From contig CAWJCB010000001.1 in the NCBI GenBank assembly GCA_963841105.1, positions 248,001-312,000 on the forward strand: a stretch of 64,000 bases of DNA, read 5' to 3'. Position 1 is the stretch's first letter. Every line of letters begins with the position of its first letter. Position numbers and translations under genes: made by a program. The notes beneath the pieces were generated by a model. The model worked only from the letters and a program-made list of their open reading frames with translations. It was not told where the DNA came from and did not search any database. Below are positions 1 through 6,820 of the stretch, piece after piece. This stretch comes from VAZQ01 sp963841105 (GTDB lineage Bacteria > Pseudomonadota > Alphaproteobacteria > Rhizobiales > Xanthobacteraceae).

Positions 1-1
1 C

Positions 2-67
2 GAGGTGGTGTTGCTATTCACGGTGCCGCGCGGCGCGATGGCTGTGCAAGCAAAACCAAAGAAGTGA
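2..67 (+). CDS. 3' end of a gene truncated by the window edge
   Basis: An open frame entering from the left edge reads EVVLLFTVPRGAMAVQAKPKK and stops at TGA 65-67. The hydrophobic stretch followed by a basic tail would suit the C-terminus of a protein, but only 21 residues are visible and no family can be assigned. It converges with the deacetylase gene that follows. It could also be a chance open frame. Confidence 0.3.
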   Translation, partial: EVVLLFTVPRGAMAVQAKPKK

Positions 68-121
68 GGACTCAAACGTTCACTGCCGATTGGCGCGTGC
101 ACTTACGGTAGCAGTGGGCGA

Positions 122-1291
122 TCATTCGCTGATTGTGCGCACGACGCTGGAAGTAGGACGGCCGGCAACGTTCGTAGTGTTCATCTGCTTCAGGATCAAC
201 TGATCGTATGAGGCGATCGTTGTCACAGGAAACCTGGGCTGCATAAAGACAATCTTATAGCCGGCGGCTTTAAGATCCCTGAGCAGGTCGGCGGCCGCCT
301 CGGCTGTCGCGTGCTGGAAATCATGCATCAGGACAAGTCCTTTGCCATGCTTCTTCAACTTCGCCAACGTCGCCTGCCTAACTTGCTCCGGCTTGCGCAT
401 CTTAAAATCAAACGAATCGATGTCAGTGGAGAAAATCCCGATATTGCGCTTGCCGAGATACTCAATGAGCTGCGGCGGGTGCCGCAGTGCGGGAAAGCGG
501 AAATAGGGCGCGGTCGGTCCACCGACCGCCCAGCGCACTGCGCTGATGCCCTTCTCGATTTCGTCCTTCGGATCAAACTCTAAAGACTCGTGCTTTCCCT
601 TCGCTAAGCACGTCCCCTTGGTCTTCGATAAATCCTGGTGACACCAGGTATGCGAGCCGATTGCATGCCCAGCTGCGGCCACCTGCTTGAGAATAGCGGG
701 CTCATAAGTGGCATGCAGCCCAATCGGGAAAAAGATCGCCTTGGTGCAGTGCGCCGCGAGTGCGCTCAATACGGCTTGGGTATTCTTGGGCCAGGGTCCA
801 TCGTCGAAAGTGAGTACGACTTCACCTTCCCGCAGGAAGTCATGGTCCTTGAAATGTTCAGAGCCGAACCCGGGGCCTCCTGTCGTGTCGATCTCAACCA
901 CGCGTGAGATACCGAGCGCGTCGGGATTGCCCGGGCATGATGAACCCGTGCGCGCCACAGTAGCGGGAAATTGCCCCAGTGACTCGGGTACGGCTGCGGC
1001 TAAGGGAGCTTGCGCGGGCGCAGCCGTCGATACCGCCGCAACCACCGGCAAGCGTTTGGCCACCGCACTCGGAGCACTGGGCATTACGCCGGAAGCGAAA
1101 GCGGACTTCGCTGCTAGTACCTCATCAGAGTTCAATGTCGTCACGACTGCTCGGCCAGAACCCTCTGTAGAAGCTACTGGCGTCGGCGACGCTGAGCCAA
1201 TCAGCGGAGAGGCTCGTTGCGAAAGAATGGCGCCAAATATCGCCACGCACACGACAATCGCAAGTGCGCATGCCATTGTTGCAAGACGCAT
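122..1291 (-). CDS. NodB-type polysaccharide deacetylase, membrane-anchored or secreted
   Basis: A metal-dependent carbohydrate esterase (CE4/NodB family) that removes N- or O-acetyl groups from a glycan, probably in the periplasm or envelope. From the chosen start, residues 1-25 form a hydrophobic signal/anchor (MRLATMACALAIVVC...). A low-complexity Ala/Pro/Ser linker follows to about residue 120, then the NodB domain from about 150 to 360. Motifs seen: LTFDDGP with the catalytic Asp pair near residue 163, metal-binding HTWCH, FRFPALR, and the C-terminal LMHD. ATG 1291 is preferred because it begins right at the signal segment behind an AGAGAG-type ribosome site; an in-frame ATG at 1351 would add 20 residues. 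The glycan substrate cannot be told. Function class is sure; role is not. Confidence 0.9.
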   Translation of the reverse strand: MRLATMACALAIVVCVAIFGAILSQRASPLIGSASPTPVASTEGSGRAVVTTLNSDEVLAAKSAFASGVMPSAPSAVAKRLPVVAAVSTAAPAQAPLAAAVPESLGQFPATVARTGSSCPGNPDALGISRVVEIDTTGGPGFGSEHFKDHDFLREGEVVLTFDDGPWPKNTQAVLSALAAHCTKAIFFPIGLHATYEPAILKQVAAAGHAIGSHTWCHQDLSKTKGTCLAKGKHESLEFDPKDEIEKGISAVRWAVGGPTAPYFRFPALRHPPQLIEYLGKRNIGIFSTDIDSFDFKMRKPEQVRQATLAKLKKHGKGLVLMHDFQHATAEAAADLLRDLKAAGYKIVFMQPRFPVTTIASYDQLILKQMNTTNVAGRPTSSVVRTISE

Positions 1292-2003
1292 GGCAACTCT
1301 CTTGTCTAACGGCGGCGAGGTCCAATCCCTCGGCGTCACCTCGCATGGCAAGCCTTTAAAAGAATAAAGAATAGAAGCAGAGTATTTGCGCGCCGACCGC
1401 GGCTAAAAGAGCTTTATCGTAATCGATGAAACTTTACATAAGCTCATATACCCAACAATGATATAGAAAATGGATTGTAGCGACAACAGGGATATTTGCT
1501 CTTGGTGAACGCCGGGGTGCCCTGATGCTGCCATCCTGGATTAGGCACGCAGCTTTTGTTGGACTCCGGGTAGGATGCGATGAGCCGAGCCGACAGACCT
1601 TGTCTGATCCTCGTAGTTTGGAGGGAATGTTAAAGACACCCGCCGTTGTGCAGTGGCGTCGTCGAACGTGGCACCAGCTCTGCGGCGTCGATCTTACGAG
1701 TTGAAATGATCGAACAAAACCCAAGATAAACAAGGAATGGAAATGGCCGTCACAACCATAACAATCCACATAGTATATCCCCCTATTCCAGGCGTAAGTT
1801 CCCCGCAGGGCATCGAGCACGCTAATCGGGCGTAACTTTGGCTTCAAGGGCTCCAAAATTCAGTTGGCTCAAAATACGTTTGTCAATGATTCCTTTGGAT
1901 CGGCCACAAATTTGAGGCGAACGGAACGAAAACGGCCGGTTGCTCAAAGGACTTGCCTGCCCAGATTCCCTGTACAATAGCCGTTTTGTATTTGGAGTTC
2001 GTC
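1292..2003. other. Intergenic region, no gene recognised
   Basis: About 710 bases between the divergent deacetylase and ku genes, so it should carry both promoters. Open frames here (for example 1434-1856 on the minus strand) have no recognisable family, signal or codon pattern. I see no RNA gene or clear terminator. Confidence 0.5.
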
Positions 2004-2882
2004 ATGGCGCCGCGTGCCTACTGGAAGGGTTACCTCAAGCTCTCCCTTGTTTCCTGCCCGATCGCTCTCTTTCCGGCTACGTCGGAACGCGAGAAGATCA
2101 GCTTCCATCAGCTGAACAAAGAGACCGGTCACCGGATCAAATATCGCAAGGTCGATGCCGAAACTGGCGATGAGGTCGAGACGGCTGACATCATCAAGGG
2201 CTACGAGGTCGGTAAGGGCGAATACATCGAGCTTACTCCCGAAGAGCTCGAAGCAGTTGCAATCGAGAGCAAGCGCATAATCGACATCGATGAATTTGTA
2301 CCCAAAGACGAGATAGACGAACTCTACCTGAATAGCCCCTACTACATTGTGCCAGATGGAGAGGTCGGGCAGCAGGCGTTCGCCGTCATCCGCGAAGCCA
2401 TTCGCAAGGAGGGGATGGTGGCCATTGCGAAGATTGTCTTCACATCACGCGAACACATCATCGCTTTGGAAGCGCGCGATAAAGGCCTTCTCGGGATCAC
2501 GCTGCGATATCCGTACGAGGTCCGCAAGGCAGAGGATTATTTCGATGACATTCCTGATGAGAATATCCCGAAGGACATGCTGGAACTCGCCTCACATATT
2601 GTGAGCACGAAAGCGGGGCACTTCGATCCTGACAAATTCGAGGACCGCTACGAGGACGCACTTAAAGACCTGCTCAAGCGAAAGCAGGAAGGCAAGCCGA
2701 TCGAGCGACCCGAGCGGCGCGAGCCGACTAACGTGGTCAACCTGATGGAGGCGCTCCGACGGAGTGTCGAGGCGGGAGGGAAGTCTAACGCCACCAAACC
2801 CAAGGCCCCGCCTACCGACCGGCGCGCAGCGTCCCATAAGTCCGAACAACCGAGGCGGAAGAAAGCGCGTCGGACTGGCTAG
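2004..2882 (+). CDS. ku: Non-homologous end-joining protein Ku
   Basis: Bacterial Ku forms a homodimeric ring on broken DNA ends and recruits the ligase LigD. The 292-residue product has the Ku core from residue 1 to about 245 (starts MAPRAYWKGYLKLSLVSCPI; central YLNSPYYIVPDGEVGQQAFAV; late FDPDKFEDRYEDAL), then a basic, Lys/Arg-rich tail to residue 292, as in other rhizobial Ku proteins, where the tail aids DNA and ligase contacts. ATG 2004 is chosen because it matches the family N-terminus and has GGAG at 1993-1996; the frame is open upstream to 1953. No ligD is in the window. The 3' end overlaps the convergent gene at 2879-3313 by four bases. Confidence 0.95.
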   Translation: MAPRAYWKGYLKLSLVSCPIALFPATSEREKISFHQLNKETGHRIKYRKVDAETGDEVETADIIKGYEVGKGEYIELTPEELEAVAIESKRIIDIDEFVPKDEIDELYLNSPYYIVPDGEVGQQAFAVIREAIRKEGMVAIAKIVFTSREHIIALEARDKGLLGITLRYPYEVRKAEDYFDDIPDENIPKDMLELASHIVSTKAGHFDPDKFEDRYEDALKDLLKRKQEGKPIERPERREPTNVVNLMEALRRSVEAGGKSNATKPKAPPTDRRAASHKSEQPRRKKARRTG

Positions 2883-3313
2883 CCTGTTCGGGAAAGACCA
2901 CCTTCGATGACGCGGAGCACAGGACGCGGTCTTGCCTGCATGCTCGGCGGTTCGGTCGGGAAAATTGCCGTCAGCAAGTCAACGGCTCGTTTGAGTTCAC
3001 CCAACATGGCGTGAGGACTTTTGATCGCTATCGCGATCCGATCACACTGATTCGCCGCGGCAATTAACGCGCTTCGGTCGCCTGAATCGCCCGAGGCTGG
3101 TTTGTTCAATTCGTGCCGTAGGGCCTCATAAAACTCAGAGGCTACTAGCTTACACTTCAAGAGTGGGGCACCGCCGGCAATGTTTTTTGACACGGACGCA
3201 AGCGCCTGATGGCCGAGTTCGATCAGTTCTGAGGACATTGCCGCGATCTCCGGGCAGGTAACCGGCCTTGCAATGGCCTGCCTTATCTGATTCGTCCCTA
3301 CGTTGGCCATCAA
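2879..3313 (-). CDS. Conserved hypothetical protein
   Basis: A 144-residue, probably cytoplasmic, helical protein with no signal peptide or membrane segment. It ends in the arginine/glycine-rich tail VLRVIEGGLSRTG, a kind of ending common in rhizobial hypotheticals. Its codon use resembles real genes and it fills the space up to ku, with a convergent four-base overlap. No domain is recognised. Confidence 0.6.
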   Translation of the reverse strand: MMANVGTNQIRQAIARPVTCPEIAAMSSELIELGHQALASVSKNIAGGAPLLKCKLVASEFYEALRHELNKPASGDSGDRSALIAAANQCDRIAIAIKSPHAMLGELKRAVDLLTAIFPTEPPSMQARPRPVLRVIEGGLSRTG

Positions 3314-3430
3314 AAGGCGTCCTTTCCGCGCTGGTCGCTACTCAAAGCTGGGTGCGTTGCAAGGCGCTACCGGTGCGGTCCCATTCGCTCGCGCGAGTGA
3401 ATCTAGCCTCCCTCAATTCGGAGAACTGAG

Positions 3431-3613
3431 ATGAATGAGGCCAACTCGCAATTGAACACTTGCCCAGCATGTTACGGGCCCCAAGCCTGTTCCGCTGCGC
3501 TCGAAGATAACGATTGTCAGGCGCACCCGTCGGGGCGTTTGGCCACGCTGCTGCTCGGCCGAATATGCAAGGAGTGCGCTGAAGCTGCTCCCTGCCGCGC
3601 GGTTGGGCCCTGA
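3431..3613 (+). CDS. Short cysteine-rich open frame, doubtful
   Basis: Sixty residues with six cysteines (CPACYGPQAC near the start, ICKEC later), preceded by GGAGAA a few bases before the ATG. A small zinc-ribbon-like protein is possible but nothing confirms it. It lies in a gene-poor stretch next to a decayed transporter remnant, so it may be noise. Confidence 0.2.
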   Translation: MNEANSQLNTCPACYGPQACSAALEDNDCQAHPSGRLATLLLGRICKECAEAAPCRAVGP

Positions 3614-3654
3614 CAGAAGGCCCCCGGCACAAGACCCCAATCTTTGATATTGCC

Positions 3655-3729
3655 CTATGCACGCGCCACGAACGGCCAAGCGAACGCCGCGCCGCCGAGG
3701 AACGTGACGAAATCGCGCCGTTTCGTCAT
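3655..3729 (-). pseudogene. N-terminal remnant of a PF04392-type ABC substrate-binding protein
   Basis: The minus strand reads MTKRRDFVTFLGGAAFAW, then PFVARA and a stop. This is the characteristic twin-arginine-like signal peptide of the PF04392 family (compare starts at 14847 and 26028: RRRFISFLGAAAAWPVVARAQQ and KRREFITLLGGAAAWPLAARAQQ). The TAG falls where the family has the first Gln of the ARAQQ cleavage site (CAG to TAG). No further family sequence is visible downstream. Confidence 0.6.
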
Positions 3730-3924
3730 TCGATCGCCGTCGGCATGCACGCGGCATTTCGCGTCTCGAACCTAATGCCGCCCGGGGCATTAAGTTAAAG
3801 CCGGCGAGAACAGCGGTACGCGACGCTGGATTATCTGAGAAACAAAGCGCAATGCTCTTGCGATCGACATTGTGTCTCCATCACCCTGCATTAGAAGCCG
3901 AAGCAACGGACCTGTGGTGCGGTC

Positions 3925-4041
3925 ATGGTTGCTGACCCGGTCCTGCTGGCGGTTCTCGTAGGAGCCGCCTTCCTGTGCGGAGTTGCCTTCGGATATTTGG
4001 TGCGCGACACGGTGGTCCGGCGTGGCTCGCGAGGCCGATAA
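3925..4041 (+). CDS. Small single-pass membrane protein
   Basis: A 38-residue open frame: MVADPVLLAVLVGAAFLCG, then VAFGYLVRDTVVRRGSRGR. It has one strongly hydrophobic helix (about residues 5-25) and a basic C-terminus, the topology expected of a short inner-membrane protein with the tail in the cytoplasm. No strong ribosome-binding site is visible. Without homology data it may be a chance frame. Confidence 0.4.
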   Translation: MVADPVLLAVLVGAAFLCGVAFGYLVRDTVVRRGSRGR

Positions 4042-4121
4042 GCGGCGCTTGAACGAATACCCTCCGGCGGCTAATGCCGGAGAACCATTCCGACCGATCG
4101 CGATGTGGCTTCGCCGTTCTG

Positions 4122-4176
4122 GCAAAGTGTGAGGCGCCTCGTCTCGGTTACGACTGCTCTCGAATGAGCACCGGAC
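4122..4176. repeat. Dispersed inverted repeat, copy 1
   Basis: About 55 bases that match, as reverse complement and with a few mismatches, the segment at 11613-11668. The shared core includes CGAATGAGCACCGGAC and GAGGCGCCTCGTCTCGGTTA (the latter GAGTGCCGCCTCGTCTCGCTTA in the other copy). It lies in the non-coding leader of the SDR gene. Confidence 0.65.
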
Positions 4177-4373
4177 CGGACCACTCGCTTCGCGAGATTT
4201 CGTCAAGCCTCGCACGAGACTCGACCACATTCTTGGGAAAGCATTTACGAAGGTCGCAGCGGGCGGGGCTACACTGGTCGCCGCAGCGCGCACACGAGAG
4301 CCGAGGGGCGGCGCGGGGACCTTTCCAGGCGCTGGATTGTTAGGCGTTTATTCCCTCGCCGGAGTGTACGCGC

Positions 4374-5234
4374 ATGAGCAGCAAGCCCCCGAAACCGCCA
4401 TTTCCTGATCAGACCCAACCCATGCCCGGCAGCAGTGCGGCAATGGACCCGCCGCCTGATTACGGGGAAACCACTTATAAGGGTTCCGGACGGCTTGCAG
4501 GTAAAAAGTCGATCATCACGGGTGGGGACAGTGGGATCGGACGCGCGGTTGCGCTGGCATTTGCGCGTGAGGGAGCCGACGTCCTGGTCAGCTATTACAA
4601 TGAGGATGAGGACGCGCGTGAGACCCAGCGCCTGGTCGAGTCTGCCCACCGCAAGTGCGTGTTGATATCCGGCGATATTAAGGACCCGGCGCATTGCCGT
4701 GAAATCGTGTACAAGGCGGTCGCGGAATTTGGCCGCATAGACATCCTGGTCAACAACGCGGCCCATCAGGCAACTTTCTCCTCACTCGATGACATCACCG
4801 ACCAGGAGTGGGACGTAACGTTCCGGACGAATATCTACTCCATGTTTTATCTGACTAAGGCCGCTGTCCCGCATATGAAGGCAGGCACCGCGATCATCAA
4901 CACGACTTCAGTAAACGCGGACATACCCAATCCGACCCTTCTTGCCTATGCGACAACGAAGGGCGCCATTCAGAACTTTACAGCAGGGTTGGCGCAACTC
5001 CTGGCGGAGAAAGGTGTTCGCGTGAACTGCGTTGCTCCGGGGCCGATTTGGACGCCCCTGATCCCATCAACGATGCCGCCAGCCCGCGTAAGGGAATTCG
5101 GCTCGCAGGTCCCGATGAAACGCCCTGGCCAACCTAAAGAGGTTGCCCCGGTTTACGTAATGTTGGCCACTGACGAAGCCAGCTATGTCTCGGGGGCCAC
5201 GATCGCAGTCACAGGAGGCAAACCTATCATCTAA
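4374..5234 (+). CDS. Short-chain dehydrogenase/reductase, YhdF/YghA-like
   Basis: A 286-residue NAD(P)-dependent classical-type SDR. The N-terminal 35 residues are the proline-rich leader (PPKPPFPDQTQPMPG) typical of the general-stress YhdF/YghA subgroup. The Rossmann fold starts at about residue 40: GGDSGIGRAVA (TGxxxGIG cofactor motif), NNAAHQ near residue 128, the catalytic Ser in TTSVN near 181, and YATTK (Tyr-x-x-x-Lys) near 195. The C-terminus VSGATIAVTGGKPII is the family ending. Substrate unknown; relatives are often part of stress regulons in alphaproteobacteria. Confidence 0.92.
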   Translation: MSSKPPKPPFPDQTQPMPGSSAAMDPPPDYGETTYKGSGRLAGKKSIITGGDSGIGRAVALAFAREGADVLVSYYNEDEDARETQRLVESAHRKCVLISGDIKDPAHCREIVYKAVAEFGRIDILVNNAAHQATFSSLDDITDQEWDVTFRTNIYSMFYLTKAAVPHMKAGTAIINTTSVNADIPNPTLLAYATTKGAIQNFTAGLAQLLAEKGVRVNCVAPGPIWTPLIPSTMPPARVREFGSQVPMKRPGQPKEVAPVYVMLATDEASYVSGATIAVTGGKPII

Positions 5235-5448
5235 GCAGAGTCATTCGACTCCTTTGTCGGCAAAAAAGCTGAAGCCCTGGGTGAAGCTGAAGGCGACCCG
5301 GTCAGAGATGCTGGGGCGGCGCCGGGTCGCCGGATTGGCCGGCATGGCGGTCATGGCGCACTGACTCGACATCACTTTCTTCAGCCGAGCCGCTTGGACC
5401 CCGCTGACGATTCGGGTGGCGCCGGTCCAAACGGCGATGCGTTTCGAT

Positions 5449-5523
5449 CTCGCGCTCGTGTTGTGCAACAGCCGCCAAGATGTGGATGGTCAACTTATTG
5501 GCGTGCGGGTTGTCCTCGCGCAT
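5449..5523 (-). pseudogene. Remnant of a serine recombinase (resolvase)
   Basis: The minus strand encodes ANKLTIHILAAVAQHERE, matching the conserved segment of serine recombinases just after the catalytic domain (family pattern ANrLTlHilAAvAehERe...RTkaAL). The following residues lose the pattern and no catalytic N-terminal Ser region is found within about 150 bases upstream, so this is a relic of a mobile element. Confidence 0.55.
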
Positions 5524-5589
5524 GATCTGGATTTGGCTAAATTACTGAGCACGGAACGCATGGACACCATCGAACGTTGTTCGAGTGCA

Positions 5590-5862
5590 ATGAATGACAT
5601 CCGCACGAGAGAGCTCTATGCAAGTCCCAACGGTGACCGCTGGCACCTGTGCAAAGATGCTTCGGGCACCGTTCTCGTAGTCCATCAACCGAATATTCCC
5701 TCAGGCGGGAACATCTCCCGCATTGAACTCGGAGACTTTCTCTCTCGAGGGCGAGGCCCCGAGCAGCAGCACCTGTTGAAATTGATTGGCTCGATCCTAG
5801 ATTCTCCTCCCGGCGAGCTTCTAACCGGCGAGCAGGAATCCTGCACGCGGTTCCGGCACTGA
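5590..5862 (+). CDS. Conserved hypothetical protein (rhizobial RTRELYASPNGDRW family)
   Basis: A 90-residue protein beginning MNDIRTRELYASPNGDRWHL, with VHQPNIPSGGNISRIELGDFLSRG in the middle. I recognise it as a small family found widely in Bradyrhizobium and relatives; function unknown, no signal or membrane segment. ATG 5590 is chosen by family fit; the frame is open upstream to 5416. Its 3' end overlaps the dispersed repeat at 5846-6093, so the last residues (about CTRFRH) may derive from the repeat. Confidence 0.75.
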   Translation: MNDIRTRELYASPNGDRWHLCKDASGTVLVVHQPNIPSGGNISRIELGDFLSRGRGPEQQHLLKLIGSILDSPPGELLTGEQESCTRFRH

Positions 5863-6093
5863 TCCTCCCAAAGATTTAAACCCCCTATCCCCCACGTGCT
5901 GCTTGACAGAGCGTAGCCTGCTGGCTTCGCCGTGGATCGCTCCGGGATCGTACCTTTGTCTTTGGTCGTTTCCAGGGAAAATGCGTCCGACGCGGAGACG
6001 GCTCGATGAGGGGGATTCCAGGTCGGCTTTCAGTGAGAACTTCAGGAATTGAAACGAGTCGGGCCCGCACTGAGCAGGTCGCGAGTTGGACCC
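5846..6093. repeat. Dispersed repeat, copy 1
   Basis: About 250 bases that align in the same orientation with 13569-13860. Shared landmarks in order: CGCGGTTCCGGC, AGATTTAAACCCC, CGTGCTGCTTG, GTACCTTTGTC, GGTCGTTTCCAGGG, CGCGGAGACGG, GAACTGAGCAGGTCGCGA (CACTGAGCAGGTCGCGA here). This copy lacks about 35 internal bases present in the second. Confidence 0.75.
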
Positions 6094-6295
6094 TAAGCAG
6101 ACCTTATAGATTGCAGGTGACGGGCTGAACGGTTGCAAAACCGTGCTCACACCCGCTGACGGCCCGGACTACCGCTCGTGCTGATGTCTGTTGCGGATAC
6201 ATCACATGCCGCTCACAATCCAACACCAGGAAATGGTGCTTTGTATTCAGCTTGGTCGATGGGAATGCTAATGAGGACTCGGCGAGGGGAGCTCG

Positions 6296-6718
6296 GTGTT
6301 GCAACGCTACCAATATCAAGGTCGGCTGCGGCAGTGGATTACCGCCGCGGCGACCTTTGCACTCGCGTTTCAGCTGGTGCTCAGTTCTCTCGCCACTGGC
6401 CATGTCCCTGCATGGCATGTCCCTGCATGGCAAGTCGGCGCCGGTGACACGTTCGTCATTTGCCACGGGGTCGGAGGCAGTTCGTCGGTTGACCAGGATG
6501 GACCGGCGAAGCAGCCTGACGATCAGTCGCACTGCGTCCTTTGCACCCTGACGAATAGCGCATGTGCAGTCCTGCCGCCTGAATCGGCGGTCGTCACATT
6601 GGTTCTAGGCGCCTCCTCACGCTATCTGACTCGTCACGATGCCCAGGTGAGCGAATACCGTTCGCCTACTGGCAGATTTCAGCGCGGCCCTCCGCTGCAC
6701 ACGCTCGTTGCCGGCTGA
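6296..6718 (+). CDS. DUF2946 family protein
   Basis: A 140-residue protein starting at GTG 6296 with a good GAGGGGA site about eight bases upstream. A hydrophobic N-terminal segment (about residues 15-35, ITAAATFALAFQLVLSSLA) is followed by the family signature: VICHG near residue 55 and HCVLC near 80, giving a Cys/His set suited to metal binding. DUF2946 genes commonly sit beside TonB receptors of copper systems, as here, where the receptor begins about 100 bases downstream. Two 15-base tandem copies at 6401-6430 duplicate the residues HVPAW. Exact role unknown. Confidence 0.85.
   Translation: MLQRYQYQGRLRQWITAAATFALAFQLVLSSLATGHVPAWHVPAWQVGAGDTFVICHGVGGSSSVDQDGPAKQPDDQSHCVLCTLTNSACAVLPPESAVVTLVLGASSRYLTRHDAQVSEYRSPTGRFQRGPPLHTLVAG
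6401..6430 (+). repeat. 15-base tandem duplication inside the DUF2946 gene
   Basis: CATGTCCCTGCATGG occurs twice back to back, adding five residues (HVPAW) in frame. Confidence 0.85.
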
Positions 6719-6820
6719 TCCTTTCAAGGCTGCTTTCGGGCTCTGATCGGCCGGTTGTTTGCGGCGGACCTCAAGGGGTCGTTGCCGCCCCTCATCAGCC
6801 AATCGCGTGTCCGTCAGAGA

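Noticed and set aside
1434..1856. 140-codon minus-strand frame between the deacetylase and ku
   Set aside because: Unusual composition with many Cys, His and Ser, no ribosome site, no family; most likely noise.
3790..4293. 167-codon minus-strand frame and the overlapping plus-strand frame 4074-4343
   Set aside because: They overlap each other and the dispersed repeat, and show no gene-like features.
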